Program-made: the position numbers and the translations under genes
Part shown: one piece after another, positions 1-11,500 of the stretch
How positions within the stretch are numbered: the first letter of the stretch is position 1
How the letters are laid out: every line of letters starts with the position of its first letter
Source: Jaltomata sinuosa
Taxonomy: Eukaryota; Streptophyta; Magnoliopsida; Solanales; Solanaceae
Length of the DNA stretch: 64,000 bases
Direction of reading: 5' to 3'
Assembly (NCBI GenBank): GCA_003996215.1
Contig: QJPP01007229.1
Coordinates: forward strand, 124,001-188,000
Notes under the pieces: generated by a model
Database searches by the model: none
Told to the model about the DNA's origin: nothing
Seen by the model: only the letters and a program-made list of their open reading frames with translations

Positions 1-245
1 ATGATCCGGAGCTAACAGAACTGTCAGAATTCAATTTCGAGCTCGTTAGCTAAGAATGTTGACTAAAGTCAATGATATTCTAAGTTAAAGCTCTAAAGCA
101 GAAAAAAGGGAAAAACAACCAAACGAACGACTAGGGCACTGAACTACTGGTTCCAGCAAGACATAAATGACTTGGGGCCGCTACAGGTAAGCTCTAACAG
201 TACAATGAATGCGTAAACGCAAAGATGACCAGAAGGGTCATCACA
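1..245 (-). repeat. Partial 3' LTR of element 1
   Basis: The sequence matches 8635-8873, the 5' terminal part of the 5' LTR, and ends at the same inverted terminus (plus strand GGGTCATCACA; minus strand TGTGATGACCC). Only about 245 of roughly 3,450 bases lie in the window. No clear polypurine tract precedes it; the closest purine-rich stretch on the minus strand is in the last codons of the polyprotein. Confidence 0.9.
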
Positions 246-849
246 ACATCCACTACTAAAAAGACTTTAGTCCTCGAAAGTCAAGAAGAAGGGAGTACCT
301 GAAGGCTCGAACAACTGCGGATACTGAGCACACAAATCACTCTCGGTTTCCCGAGTAGCCTCTTCGACTGAACGATGTCTCCACTGAACTTTCACAACTG
401 GAATCTCCCTAGATCTCCATCTCCTGACATCTCTAGCCAGAATAGCTATCGGCTTCTTAACAAATTACAAACTCTCATCTAATTAAACCGAATACCAATG
501 CAACAGATGAGACTCGTCTGGCATATACCGGTGCAATATCGAGGCATGAAAGACTGGGTGAACGGCTGAAAATATCTGAGGTAAAGCTAATATGTAGGAA
601 ACACTACCAATCCTTTGTAGAATCTCAAATGGCCCAATAAACCTGGGGCTAAGCTTGTCCCGCCGACCAAATCTCATCACGCCCTTCACGGGTGACACTC
701 AAAGGAAAACCAAGTCACCAATACTGAACTCCAAGGCATGAAGTCTACGATCAATGTACCCCTTCTGCCTGCTCTGGGCCGGTCTAAGTCTATCCTGAAT
801 AAAATAGACTCGGTCCAAGGAATCCCTAAGCAAATATGTACCCTGCGGT
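246..849 (-). pseudogene. Element 1 integrase C-terminus and chromodomain-like tail, decayed
   Basis: The stretch 483-698 reads, on the minus strand, the typical integrase tail of this lineage: a SPVKGVMRFG block, then KLSPRFIGPFEIL, then VHPVFHASIL. The remaining 250-480 encodes the tail that in the sister copy (element 2) resembles a chromodomain (aromatic and acidic residues followed by YPHLFEP). In chromoviruses this tail is thought to direct integration to heterochromatin. Frame changes near 480 and 700 separate it from the catalytic core, and the conserved tryptophan of the tail reads as arginine. It is a remnant, with no sign of function. Confidence 0.75.
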
Positions 850-1700
850 CTGGACCTAAATCATCAAACCATCCAATCGGCGATCTGCAACACCTACCAT
901 ACAAGGCCTTAAAAGGTGCCATGCCAATGCTCGAATGAAAGCTATTATTATAAGCAAGCTCGTCCAATAGCACAAACTGATCTCATGAACCTCCAAAGTC
1001 AAGAATGCAGGCCCGAAGCATGTCCTCCAGGACCTGAATAGTCCTCTCAAACTGGCCATCTGTCTGAGGGTGGAAAGCAGTACTAAGCTGAACCTCTGTA
1101 CCCAAATCCCCTTGTATAGCCCTCCAGAACTAAGTTGTGAACTGAGTGTCGCGGTCTGAAATGATAGAAGCTGGGATCCCGTGCAACCGAACAATCTAAC
1201 GAAGGTTGATCTGGGCTAACCTCTCTACACCATAAGAAGTCTGAACTGACAAGAAGTGGGTCGACTTAGTCAGCCAATCCACAATCACCCAAATGGAATC
1301 AAACCCACGAGAAGTATGAGGAAAATCAACAACGAAGTCCATATTAATACCTTCCCACTTCCACTCAGAAATGGGAAGTCACTACATCAAGCCACCCAGT
1401 CTCATGTGCTTGAACTTCAACTGCTGACAGTTCAAGCACCGAGTTACAAACTCCGCTACGTCCCGCTTTATACCACACCACCAGTAAAGCTGCCTCAAAT
1501 CTCTATACTTCTTTGTTACACCAGGATGAATGGAATATCTAGAATTATGTGCCTCATAGAGTATCAACTGAATCAAATCACCAACCCTCGGAACATAAAG
1601 TGGGCCATCAAACCTCAGAATACCATCAGAACCCAAAGTAGCCTAGCTGGCCTCACCTCGAACTACCTGATCACAAAGGTCGCACAAACTTTGATCCTCA
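850..1700 (-). pseudogene. Element 1 integrase zinc-binding and catalytic domains, decayed
   Basis: The integrase joins retroelement cDNA to the host chromosome. The HHCC zinc-binding module is well kept at 1382-1636: a histidine in EAHNSRYS, the histidine of SIHPG, and CLNC. The catalytic core lies downstream at about 850-1370; its pieces are in several frames (686-973 and 856-1194 are mostly out-of-frame readings of it). YNNSFHSSIGMAPFKALYGR, typical of the core end, is readable near 880-960. At least two in-frame stops and a frameshift break it. Confidence 0.8.
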
Positions 1701-2220
1701 AACTATCAGCTCTGAATCTGATCAATTAGAGTAGAACGGCCCTCAACACTGGCAAGAACTCTGCTAGGATCCAACAAGTCAAGCCTAACTAATTGGTTAG
1801 CCAAGGACTGGATATCCAAGGCCAACAGTAACCAGAGGCATCCGCTACCATGTTTGCCTTGCCCAGATGGTATAGAATAGTGAAATCATAGTCCTTCAGT
1901 CTCTGCTGCCTCAAGTTCAGCTCTCGCTGACTCGTAATGTACCGAAGACTATGGTTATCGGTGAATATCTCATAGTGAACTCCATATAAGTAGTTCCTCC
2001 AAATCTTGAGTGCGAAGACTACTGATGCCAACTCTAAGTCATGAGTGAGATAGTTACGCTCGTGAACCTTCAGCTATCTTGATGCATATGCTATAAATCA
2101 ACCCTGCTGCATCAACACACAACCAAGACCGACCTCTGAAGTATCACAATACACGGAGAAACTCTGACCCTCAACCGGCAAAGTCAAAACTGGAGCTGAA
2201 GTCAGTAAGGCCTTAAGCAT
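1701..2220 (-). pseudogene. Element 1 RNase H domain, decayed
   Basis: RNase H degrades the RNA strand of the RNA-DNA hybrid during reverse transcription. The C-terminal half is readable at 1789-2031: ASVVFALKIWRNYLYGVHYEIFTDNHSLRY, where the Asp in FTDN is a catalytic position, followed by KDYDFTILYHLGKANMVADA. The N-terminal half (2032-2220) has stops, including one after the Leu-rich stretch near 2223. It is continuous with the RT upstream, as expected for a Ty3/gypsy polyprotein. Confidence 0.8.
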
Positions 2221-3319
2221 CTAGAAGCTATCCTCGCACTGATCCAACCATTGAAATGGAACATACTTCCTAGTCAGCATAGTCAAGGGTGCTGCTATGG
2301 AAGAAAATCCCTCAACAAATTGTCTGTAGTACCCGGCTAAACCAACAAAACTGTGAACCTTGGTGGATGTAGTAGGTCTAGGCCAATCACGAACTGCAGA
2401 AATCTTACCATGATCAACCCTAATCCCATCCTTAGACACCATGTGTCCTAGGAATGCAACTAACTCAAGCCAAAACTCACACTTTGAGAACTTGGCATAA
2501 AGCCGATGATCTCTCAATGTCTGAAGCATAGTCCTCAAGTGCTGCTCATGTTCGTCCCTAGTCCTCGAGTATACCAGAATGTCATCAATGAAGACTATCA
2601 CGAACATATCCGAGTACGAGCTAAGCACCCTATGCATTAAATCCATAAAGGCTACGCGGTCATTAGTCAACCCAAAAGACATCACCAGGAACTCATAATG
2701 GCCATAACGTGTCCTGAATACTGTCTTAGGGATGTCCTCTACCCTAATCCTCAACTGATAGTAGCCGGACCTCAAATCAATCTTCGAAAACATGGCTGAA
2801 CCCTGGAGCTGATCAAACAAGTCATCAATCCTCGACATCAGGTACCAATTCTTCACTGTCACCTTATCAGCTGCCGATAGTCAATACACATCCGCATCGA
2901 CCCATTCTTCTTCTTCACGAAGAGGGCAGGAGCACCCCAAGGTGACACACTCGGTCTAATGAACCCCTTAGCTAATAAGTCCTGGAGCTGCTCCTTAAGT
3001 TCTCTCAACTCAGCAGGAGCCATACAGAAGGGAAGAATAGAAATGGGCCTGGTGCTCGGCTCTAAATCAATGGCAAAATCAACATCTCTCTCAGGTGGAA
3101 GGCCTAGCAGGTCTGTAGGAAACACATCTAGGAAGTCTCTAACCACAAGAACAGACTCAAGAGACAAAGGGTCAGCACTAGCATCTCGGACATATGCTAG
3201 ATAAGCTAAACAACCACGAGAAATCAACTTTCTAGCTCGTACACAAGAGATGATCCCAAATGGTGCATGGCTAACAGAACCCTGCCACACAATCGGGGAT
3301 AGATCGGGCACGACTATGG
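2221..3319 (-). pseudogene. Element 1 reverse transcriptase, decayed
   Basis: This domain copies the element RNA into cDNA. Reading from 3319 down, it starts with the DVFPTDLLGLPPERDVDF entry motif, then KGFIRPSVSPWGAPALFVKK and MRMCIDYRQL (2859-3344). Then come SKIDLRSGYYQLRI, RTRYGHYEFLVMSFGLTN and the catalytic FIDDILVYS box (about 2575-2605) with its two aspartates intact, followed by GHMVSKDGIRVD (2221-2862). A frameshift or junction near 2860 separates the two reading frames; otherwise the domain is close to full length. It is the best preserved enzyme of element 1. Confidence 0.88.
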
Positions 3320-3629
3320 TAACAGTCTTGGCATAAAAATCCAAAACCGATGATGAGGGAATAACCAGTCCATGCCCAGTATTACATCAAAATCTAACAT
3401 ATCAAGGATCATCAAATCACCCCAAGTTTCCAAATCACCAACAAATATCACACATGATCTCACAATCTGATTCACTACTAAAGAATCTCCTACTAGGGTT
3501 GAAACAAAAATAAGAATAGATAATGGCTCACTAGCCAACCCCAAACAACGCAGAAAGTAGGTAGATACATATGAACAAGTGGATCCAGGATCAAATAAAG
3601 CCGTAGCAGTCTAATGACACAAAAAAATC
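3320..3629 (-). pseudogene. Element 1 aspartic protease, decayed
   Basis: The retropepsin-like protease cuts the Gag-Pol polyprotein. The active-site loop FDPGST is readable on the minus strand near 3570-3605, preceded by the alternating Ala/Leu stretch usual for the family. The downstream flap and LMILDMLDFDVILGMDWL motif follow at 3314-3544. Overall order and length fit the Tekay protease. A frame change near the end separates it from the RT. Confidence 0.78.
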
Positions 3630-5208
3630 ATACCTGTAATCACAGCATCCGAGGCCTCTACCTCTGGTCTCCAAGGGACCCCATAGAACTGACGACGACC
3701 TCCACCTACCCAACCACCATCCCTACCACCTGCTCTGCCACCTGAAGCACCACCTCTACCCTGACCACCACCTCCTCGAGCCGGTTGCTGAACTGAGCGA
3801 ATAGGCTGAGCTGGCAGAGTGGCTGGCTGAACAGCGCCCTGCTGGGGGCAATCTCTAGCAAAATGACCAACAATACCATAGGTAAAACAAGTCCTTGACG
3901 ACCTACTCAGTCGGGATGAACCATCAGAACCCGTATGGCCACCATGGCATGATGCCCCAAAAGCTGTACCTCTCGAAGACTGATCGTTGTAGCCCTGATG
4001 GCTGCTCTGACCCTTCTCAAACTTAGTACTAATGGATGTATGAAGTAAAGCCTGAACTGGTCAGCTTGACTGATGCTGGTGTTGCTGTGGCTGATAACCC
4101 CGGCCCCACTGACCTGAACCTCTACCACCATGTTTGGAACCACTGTAGCCACCCTGATGTCGAGGCCTTTTATCTCTGGCCCAGGTGTCATGATGATGCA
4201 AATCCTCTACAGTACGGGCATAGTCCACAATAGCCTGGAAAGACCGACCACTAGCAACCAATATCTCTGCAGGCTCTCTAAAATCTCTCCGTAGCCCCCA
4301 AACAAATCTATGGACCCTGTCGGCCTCAGTAGCCATAATCATGGCCCTAAATGGAGAAAGCTGATGGAAACGGGTTTCGTACTCCGATACAGTCATAGAA
4401 TCCTGATAAAGTCTAGTGAACTCCTTTCTCTGATGCTCTCTACCGCTCTGTGGTAAGAACTTGGCCATCAAGGCCTCATAGAACTTGGGCCAAGTCAACT
4501 GAGATGATGTAGAAGGTCTGCAAGCAACCTGTGCCCTCCACCATAGCTTTGCTGGACCCTCCAGCTGATAGGTGGTATAACCAACTCCGTGAGTCTCCAA
4601 CAAACCAAGATTGTACAATATCTCCTCACATGTAGTAATAAAATCATGTGGGTCCTGACCCTACGTACTAGCGAATCTCAGTGGTGCCAATCTCAAGAAC
4701 CTACGAACGCCTTCTGCTCCCCATCTGTCCTAGCTGGGCGAGGAGCAAGAGGCTGGGCAACTGAAGGGATTGGAATAACCTCGGCACAAGGAGCCGCAGT
4801 AGCAAGCTGCGCTCCGGAACTCTGAACACCCAAGGCTGCCCCCTGAGCGGGTGTCTGTGCTACCTCCGAAGGTCTCTACCCAATCATACCCAAAGGCTGA
4901 ACAAGTAAAACCTTAATATCCGAAGACTAAACTGGGGCTGAAGCTGGCACAGAAACTGGTGCTGGAACTGGTATTGGTGGTACCTGGGCTGTCCCCGGGT
5001 CCATGTGTTGCTTCTTAGGAACAAACTCGGGCTCATAGTCATACTTAGGCTCTACCTCAACTCTAGCAGCTCTAGTAGGTGCCGCTACTCTGGGGCATCA
5101 TCGACCCCTACCTCTACCCTTGGGACCACCCCAACCCCTAGCTGGAGTTGGAGGTACAGGGGTAGGAGGTTCTCCTCTGCCAAAAGTTGAAGATCTTATA
5201 CGAGCCAT
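3630..5208 (-). pseudogene. Element 1 Gag (capsid/nucleocapsid), decayed
   Basis: Gag packages the element RNA into virus-like particles in the cytoplasm. The ATG at 5208-5206 matches the start of element 2's Gag and is followed by a basic RGWGG/GRGRG segment with an early in-frame stop. The capsid core is readable at 4061-4618: LLETHGVGYTTYQL, KLWWRAQV, and the MTVSEYETRFHQLSPF block. A zinc knuckle near 3840-3895 has lost its second cysteine (C-F-T-Y instead of CxxC). A Gly/Arg-rich linker leads to the protease. Frameshifts near 4620-4700 disconnect the N-terminus. Confidence 0.82.
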
Positions 5209-5407
5209 TTGCGGAAGAGTGAACCAGAGTAAGTGAGATTTCTAGAAACTTTCAAGGATACTACGCACGAGATAGAAACAAGAAAATTTCAATTTTTCCT
5301 AAGATGTCACTATAGCCTCCCAAAGATTGAGTACAGACGTCTCTGCCCTGATCCACAGGACTCTAAAAGATATTGGCTCCTATACCGATGACACCAGTGA
5401 ACCTAGG

Positions 5408-5419
5408 GCTCTGATACCA
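5408..5419 (-). other. Primer binding site, initiator tRNA-Met type (element 1)
   Basis: The minus strand reads TGGTATCAGAGC three bases after the LTR end at 5423. This is complementary to the 3' end of plant initiator tRNA-Met, the usual primer for this lineage. Confidence 0.9.
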
Positions 5420-5422
5420 AGC

Positions 5423-8400
5423 TGTCATGACCTGATTTATCAGTCATGATGGCACATATAACCCCCCAGTAGGTGAACTAATCCCCCGTAGCCCAGAACG
5501 GTCAGTAATGGGCTACTATTTAACAATCTAAGCAGAAGAACAGTCTAATAAGCGGAAGCAAGGCAACAAGATGAAGAAAATAGATAACATGAATAATATG
5601 TACAATCGGAAGCCTAACCAAACCCAAAACCTGGTATCATAGCGTATAAGAGTCGGATCTACATAAGGCGTACAAGGGTCCAAAATAATATATACAAAGC
5701 TGTCTCCGAGTAGAAATAGAGTACATAATCAAAGATAAACTAAAAGCTAAGCTCCGGTCGCTAAGAGCTCACCCTCAGTCTGAAATATCATAAAAGCAGC
5801 TCCTCGCACGAGTCTCCACAAACTCACGATGATTGCCCACACTAGGATCTGCACCAGAAGATGCAGAGTGTAGTATGAGCAACATATGTAAAGCATAAGG
5901 TACCCAGTAGGTATCATAGACCGACTGGGCACATATAAGATAAAAGCATAGTAACAAACAAAATAGAAGCAAGTAGTCACAGAAATCAACAAAAAAGTAC
6001 ACATGAACTAGCCCAGAGGAAAGACAACATAAACAACATGCAAGGCTAACAAGTAGAATATACACACAACATGCACAGGTCATAGTAAGAGACGACACAC
6101 CTGGGATCCTTGCAAAAATAGTATATACATAATAAGTTTTAGAAATGGATGGTATACCGGTAAACTCAAGTATAAGGAAAGGAAGAGGAGGGTAAAGATA
6201 GGCATGCTCGGAAACAGGAATCAATAACCCAACTAATCATACCAATCTCAAATCCAACAAGTAACAACTTAGCCGTATATAATCTTATAAGCATAACAAC
6301 ACCGTGATAAAGTAACAAGAGTCTACCTACAGTCCCCCGGCCACCCATACAACTGAGGAATGCAAACAAGTGAAAACAAAACTCTCCGGCCGCCCATACA
6401 ACCAAAGCGTACACTCAACAAACAGAAAACAAAGGTGGAACCTCAAACACTGAATGATATGATGCATGATAACCTCAGGGTGGAATAGAAACTCTGTATG
6501 TACCTCCTCCGGTGCCGATCGAGCCCAACAGGTAGGTTCCATGGAAGGACACTGCCCGTATACGTATACTCTGCCGTATACCCATCCTTCAACACACGCA
6601 GCCCAAAGCCCCAGGCCCGAAACAATAAGGTCCATAGAGGTCCCGGACCCCATACTAAAACTCAGTATCAAAACCTGTCATCTGAAAGCAAGTCCGGGTT
6701 CAAGATAGAGACCCAATATCGAATATGCATGCCCAGACCCTGTCCAGGACTAAAGTAGTTAGAAGAATGTCTCAAAAACCCCTCCAAGGGTAGCCAAATG
6801 TAACTGGTTCTAAACAGTAGAAAGTCATCTCAGGTGCTCGGTTTGATCGAGGCTAAAATCATCCTAATTTAGTAAGAAACTCAACTAGCACCCAGGCCCT
6901 GCCGAGTCTAGTGTTATTAGTAAAATTGGTGATAGAAATCATACTTTAACTTTATTTTACCCCAAGAAGATCCACAACTTAAGTCAAACCATTTCCATCG
7001 AAAATGGCTCCCCGGGGACATGCAAAGTTTAGAAAACAATTCCAGTAGGCCTGAAGCCAAAACCATAGTAAAACATGGACAAATCCTCTTTATATGCATG
7101 TAAATGAATGATCAACACAAATAGCCACCCGACATATCACAATCGACCTATTGGCCCTGCACAGGCCCACAACTACTCAGCAAGCATAACCATCCTAGAA
7201 GGATATTTCTATGTCCGAGACTCGCAGACATTCCCAATAACCCACGTTCTATGTTCTAGATTTAACAAGGCCTCACCGGGACACAAGGGTGAATAAAACA
7301 TATCAAGCAAGTTCTACAAGTATCGGAGGAAGGAAAGTAGGCGGACATGAATAAAACGGTCAAAGTCTTTGGTACCAACCTAATAATCCAACCCAAGGAT
7401 GCCATCTAGTACAATTTTATCCAATATATGCTAAGTCTATGGAGTTTAGACCGTAACCTACCTGTCGTCCAATGACAAGCTTTTCGAACAACAACGTCCA
7501 AGCCCAAATCACTCTGAGAGATCCCGAATGACAATCAAACTATCACAAAGATAAATAATATGTTAAAATGAGTCTAACAATGCCCATATCACTACAATTG
7601 TAGCTGGGTCAAAATCCAGGTCAAAAGTAGGCTTGGAGGGCCCACAACCTGAAACCAAAAATAAAAAGGAGCATGATGATCACTACCCTCCAAGGTGTGT
7701 ATGCTCAGATTTTAGAGGGAAAAAGGCCAAGGAATTGGCTCAAACCAGCCACCCCACACAAGGAACAATTTGGGAATCAAAGGAGATAATTTGATAGATT
7801 AAAACGGATAAAACTTACCAATTATGATGGAGTAATGATCAAGGCCAAGGAATTAGCAACCCAACACCCAGAATTTGTCACTTACCCAGTTTGTACGAGT
7901 TTGGAGTTGTTAACAATGGAGAAAATGAGTTTTGAATGAAAGAGAACAAGTTGGAAAACTTATATACTGCTCAGGGGTCCTTTATCGTGATCGCAAAGGG
8001 ACCCCTCACAGTCGCGAAGACCACGCTGGCTAGACCATCGCGATCGCGAAGGCTAGCCATGCGATCGCGAAGAACAAAGGGAAAGGGACTTCGTGGTCGT
8101 GATAGGGGACATCACGATCGTGAAGCACACAGAACCAGGCACTTCATCATAGTCCTGACAAGGAGTCTCGCGATTGCGATTAAGGCCTAAGGCCTGCACC
8201 TGCAACAGCCAGAAATCTGCAACTTTCCCAAAACACGATGGGGCATTCCAGGCACAATCAAAAATGAATATTCAAAAATAATAATGATAACAAAGTGGAA
8301 ACGACATTTTAGACTCAACGGAATCGACGAAACTTCCATACGAGGTCCTTTCGGAGAAATGTTGACCCAAGTCAATACTAAAGAATAGGAACCTAAAGGC

Positions 8401-8873
8401 TCAAAATGAGTCCAGCTCACCCAGAACCCAAACCAACCACCTTTCTAGCCTAAAATCATCATTTCAGAGCTGATGGAATCGTCGTATTTTGAATCTGACA
8501 CTCCGATCATCGAAATCCACCCAAAGTTACACTTTTAACTCTAAATGGCCTAAAAATAGAGGGAACAATGCAAGACCCACACCGGAAGTTCTTAAGCCTC
8601 AACTGAAGGTCCAACTAGACCAAACTCAATGTTACGGAGCTAATGGAACTGCCAGAATTTAATTTCGAGTATGGTAGCTAAGAATGTTGACTAAAGTCAA
8701 TGATATTCTAAGTTAAAGCTCTAAAAAAGAAAAAAGGGCAAAATAACCAAATGAATGACCAGGGCACCGAACTACCAGTCCTAGAAAATGATAAATGACT
8801 TGGGGATACTACAGGTAATCTCTAATAGTATAATGAATGCGTAAATGAAAAGATGACCGGATGGGTCATCACA
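5423..8873 (-). repeat. Complete 5' LTR of element 1 (3,451 bp)
   Basis: The LTR runs on the minus strand from TGTGATGACC (8873) to GGTCATGACA (5423); the two ends are inverted repeats with one mismatch. It holds the promoter and polyadenylation signals of the element. It contains a GC-rich dyad array (7985-8185) and otherwise no coding capacity; the small reading frames inside (5747-6671, 7936-8190) are not genes. Length fits Tekay/Del LTRs, which are among the longest known in plants. The 3' half aligns with the truncated 5' LTR and the 3' LTR of element 2. Confidence 0.92.
7985..8185. repeat. Array of GCGATCGCGAAG-like dyads in the U3 of element 1
   Basis: Short variants of the self-complementary core CGATCG/CGCGATCGCG followed by AAG recur here, for example ATCGCGATCGCGAAGG at about 8037-8052, GCGATCGCGAAG at 8071-8082, and ATCACGATCGTGAAG near 8110. 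The array is strikingly GC- and CpG-rich in an AT-rich context. The corresponding part of element 2's 3' LTR (around 15240-15280) lacks it, so it distinguishes two subfamilies. Confidence 0.75.
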
Positions 8874-9369
8874 CAGTCAGTCTACGATACCTACTAGGTA
8901 CTGGTTGCTTTACAATTGGTGCTCATACTACACTCTGTATCTTATGGTGTAGATCCTAGTGTAGGACATCGCTACTAGATTATGGGATTCATACTTGGTG
9001 ACCTTTTGGACTATCCAGATTGAGGGTGAGCTCTTGGCAACCAGAGCTTAGCTTAAGTTTATCTTCTATATCTTGTACTCTATTACTACTTAGAGACAGT
9101 TGTGTATATATTATTTTGGATGCTTCGTACTCCTTATATGTAGTGCTAGATCTATACTATGATACTAGGTTTTGGTTTAGCTTCCGCATATGTATATATA
9201 TTCCTATATCTATTTTTTTCAGCTTATTTCCCTTGATTTCGCTTATTTATATCGTTCCTCCGCTAAAGTGTTAGATGGTAGCCCACTACTAACCATTCTG
9301 AGATACGAAGATTGGTTTGCCTACTAGGGGTTATAGGTTCCATCATGACTGAGAAATCGGGTTGTGACA
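8874..9369 (+). repeat. Truncated 5' LTR of element 2 (last 496 bases only)
   Basis: It begins at CAGTCAG, equivalent to 22164 in the 3' LTR, directly after the terminus of element 1, and runs to GTGACA at 9369. It aligns base for base with 22164-22652. The abrupt start exactly at another element's end suggests insertion of element 1 here, in which case CAGTC (8874-8878) would be the right copy of the target duplication. Confidence 0.88.
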
Positions 9370-9372
9370 GCT

Positions 9373-9384
9373 TGGTATCAGAGC
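9373..9384 (+). other. Primer binding site, initiator tRNA-Met type (element 2)
   Basis: TGGTATCAGAGC follows the LTR end by three bases and matches initiator tRNA-Met, as in element 1. Confidence 0.9.
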
Positions 9385-9581
9385 CTAGGTTCACCCATAT
9401 CATCGGTATAAGAGCAAATGTCTAGTAGAGTCCTGCAGATTGGGGAAGAGACGTCTGTACTCAATCTTCGAGAGGCTATAGTGATATCTTAGGAAATATC
9501 ACTTTTTTATTTGCTTCAGTATCGTGCGTAATCCTTAAGAGTTTCTTGAAATCTCATTTGTTCTTGTTCATTCTTCGGTAG

Positions 9582-11160
9582 ATGGGTCATATGAGATCAT
9601 CGACGTCGGGCAGAGACGAGCCTCTGACTCCAACTAGGGGATGGGGAGGTCGTAGAGGTAGGGGTCAAGGATATCCCCGAGCAGTGGCAACTGCTAGAGT
9701 TGAGATAGGGTCCGAGCATGATCATGAGCTAGAGTTTGCTCCTGAGCAGCATGTGGACCAGGGGGCAGCCTAGGTACCCCCAGGTCCAGTGCCAGCTTCA
9801 GCCCCAACTCAGTCTTCAGATATTCGGGGCTTACTGTTATAGTTGTTGGGTGTGATTGGAGAGCGGCCTTCTGAGGCAGCACAAACATCAGTTCAGGGGG
9901 CAGCCTTGAGTGCACTGAATTTAGGAGCACAACCTATTATTGTGGCTCCCTATGATGAGGTTATTCCGATCCCATCAGTTTTACAGCCTCTTGATCCTCA
10001 CCCTGGTATGACAGAGAGGAGCAGAAGGCATTGGGTATATTCTTGAGATTAGCACCTCCGAGGTTTGCTGGTACTTTTGGGCAGGACACCCATGAATTTA
10101 TTACTACTTGTGAGGAGATGCTGCACCTTTTGGGATTATTGGAGACTCATGGGGTTGGCTATACTACATATCAGTTGGAGGGCCTAACGAAGTTATGATG
10201 GATAGCCCAGGTTTCTTGCAGACCATCATCGTCACCTCCTTTTACTTTCTTCTAGTTTTATGAGGACTTTATGGCTAAGTTCTTACCTCACAATGATAGG
10301 GAGAGGCGGAGAGAGGAGTTCACCAAACTTACTCAGGATACCATGACCGTCTCAGAGTACGAGACCCATTTCCATCAGCTTGCTCCATTTGGGGCTATGA
10401 TTATGCCTACTGAGTTTGACAGAGTCTGTAGATTTGTTTGGGGTCTACAGAGAGAGTTTAGAGAGCCTGCAGAGATATTGGTTGCTAGTGGTTGGTCATT
10501 CCAGGCCATTGCAGACTATGCCTGTACTGTAAAGGATTTGCATCATCATGACACAGGGGCCAGAGATAAGAGGCCTCGATATCAGGGTAGCTATAGTGGT
10601 TCTCTATGGTGGTAGGGGTTTATTCTAGTGGTGCTGAGGTCATCAGCCGCCAAAGGCACCAGGGTCAGTCTAGTCGACCGTTCAGGCCACTTTAGCCTTC
10701 TGGTTCTCAATTTGAGCAGGGTCAGAGCAGTCAGCGTGGTCACAGTGGTCAGTCTTTGAGAGGTACTACTTCTGAGGCATCAGGACAAGGTTGCCACATA
10801 GGTTTAGTGGGTTTATATCGGCAGGGTAGACCGTCAGGGCCTTGCTATGAGTGTGGAGTCAGTGGTTATTTTGCTAGTGATTACCCCTAGTAGGGTACAA
10901 CCTGCTGTGAGTATGGATTTAAGGGTTATTTTGCTAGAGATTGCCCCCAACGGGGTACAATTTAGCCAGATACTCTACTGACTCAGCATATTCGCTCAGT
11001 TCAGCCACCAGCTCGAGGAGGTGGTGGTCAGGGTAGAGGTGGTGGCCTATGAGGCAGGACAGGTAGTAGGGATGTCGATCGGTCAGGTGGTGGTCTCCAT
11101 CAATTCTATGCAGTCCCTACGAGATCGGAGGTAGAGGCCTCAGAAGCTGTGATCACAAGT
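9582..11160 (+). pseudogene. Element 2 Gag, decayed, with two degenerate zinc knuckles
   Basis: The ATG at 9582 aligns with element 1's Gag start; the basic RGWGGRRGRGQG segment follows, and stops occur at about 9771 and 9840. The capsid core is open at 10271-10615, with the MTVSEYETHFHQLAPFGAM and RFVWGLQREFREPAEIL blocks. Two zinc knuckles follow: CYECGVSGYFASDYP (about 10841-10888, last cysteine lost) and CCEYGFKGYFARDCP (about 10900-10945, second cysteine lost). A Gly/Arg-rich linker leads to the protease. Compared with element 1, which shows one knuckle, the pair looks like a local duplication. Confidence 0.82.
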
Positions 11161-11500
11161 AGGATTTTTGTATGCCATCGACCAGCTTATGCTTTATTTT
11201 ATCCTGGATATATATGTTCATATGTATCTGCCTACTTTATGTCTTGTTTGGGGTTGGCTAGTGAGCCGTTATCTATTCTTGTTTCTGTTTCGACCCCAGT
11301 AGGAGATTCTTTAGTAGTGGATCAGATTGTGATATCTTGATGATACTTGATATGTTAGATTTTGATGTGATACTGGGCATGGAATGGTTATCCCCTCATC
11401 GTGTGGTTTTGGATTGTTATGCCAAGACCATTACCATCACCGTGCCTGGTGTATCCCTGGTTATGTGGCAGGATTCTATTAGCCATGTATCGTCTGGGAT
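11161..11500 (+). pseudogene. Element 2 aspartic protease, active-site Asp lost
   Basis: At 11149-11340 the active-site loop reads FYPGY where element 1 keeps FDPGST, so the catalytic aspartate is a tyrosine (GAT to TAT). The family motif MLDFDVILGMEWLSPH follows at 11337-11567 in another frame. Compared with element 1, about 20 codons are missing between the two near 11335, which explains the frame change. The domain cannot be active. Confidence 0.8.

Larger units (their letters stand above)
1..8873 (-). mobile_element. Ty3/gypsy Tekay-type (Del) chromovirus, element 1, left end outside the window
   Basis: Read on the minus strand this is 5' LTR (8873-5423), primer site, Gag, protease, RT, RNase H, integrase, chromodomain-like tail, then the start of the 3' LTR (245-1), which runs off the window. 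The two LTR copies match from base 1 onward (compare 10-245 with 8635-8873). The domain order with integrase after RNase H marks Ty3/gypsy; the chromodomain-like tail and the very long LTR point to the Tekay/Del lineage, which is known for such LTRs. The coding part has frameshifts and stops, so it is not autonomous. It abuts element 2 exactly at 8873/8874 and probably inserted into element 2's 5' LTR. Confidence 0.9.

Noticed and set aside
1256..1729. 157-codon plus-strand frame
   Set aside because: It is antisense to the integrase of element 1; a similar antisense frame exists at 13185-13541 on the other copy.
5747..6671. Several Cys/Leu-rich frames on the minus strand
   Set aside because: They overlap each other within the element 1 LTR, and their counterparts in element 2's LTR are not conserved as frames.
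7936..8190. 84-codon Arg-rich plus-strand frame
   Set aside because: It is the translation of the GC-rich dyad array, antisense to the LTR.
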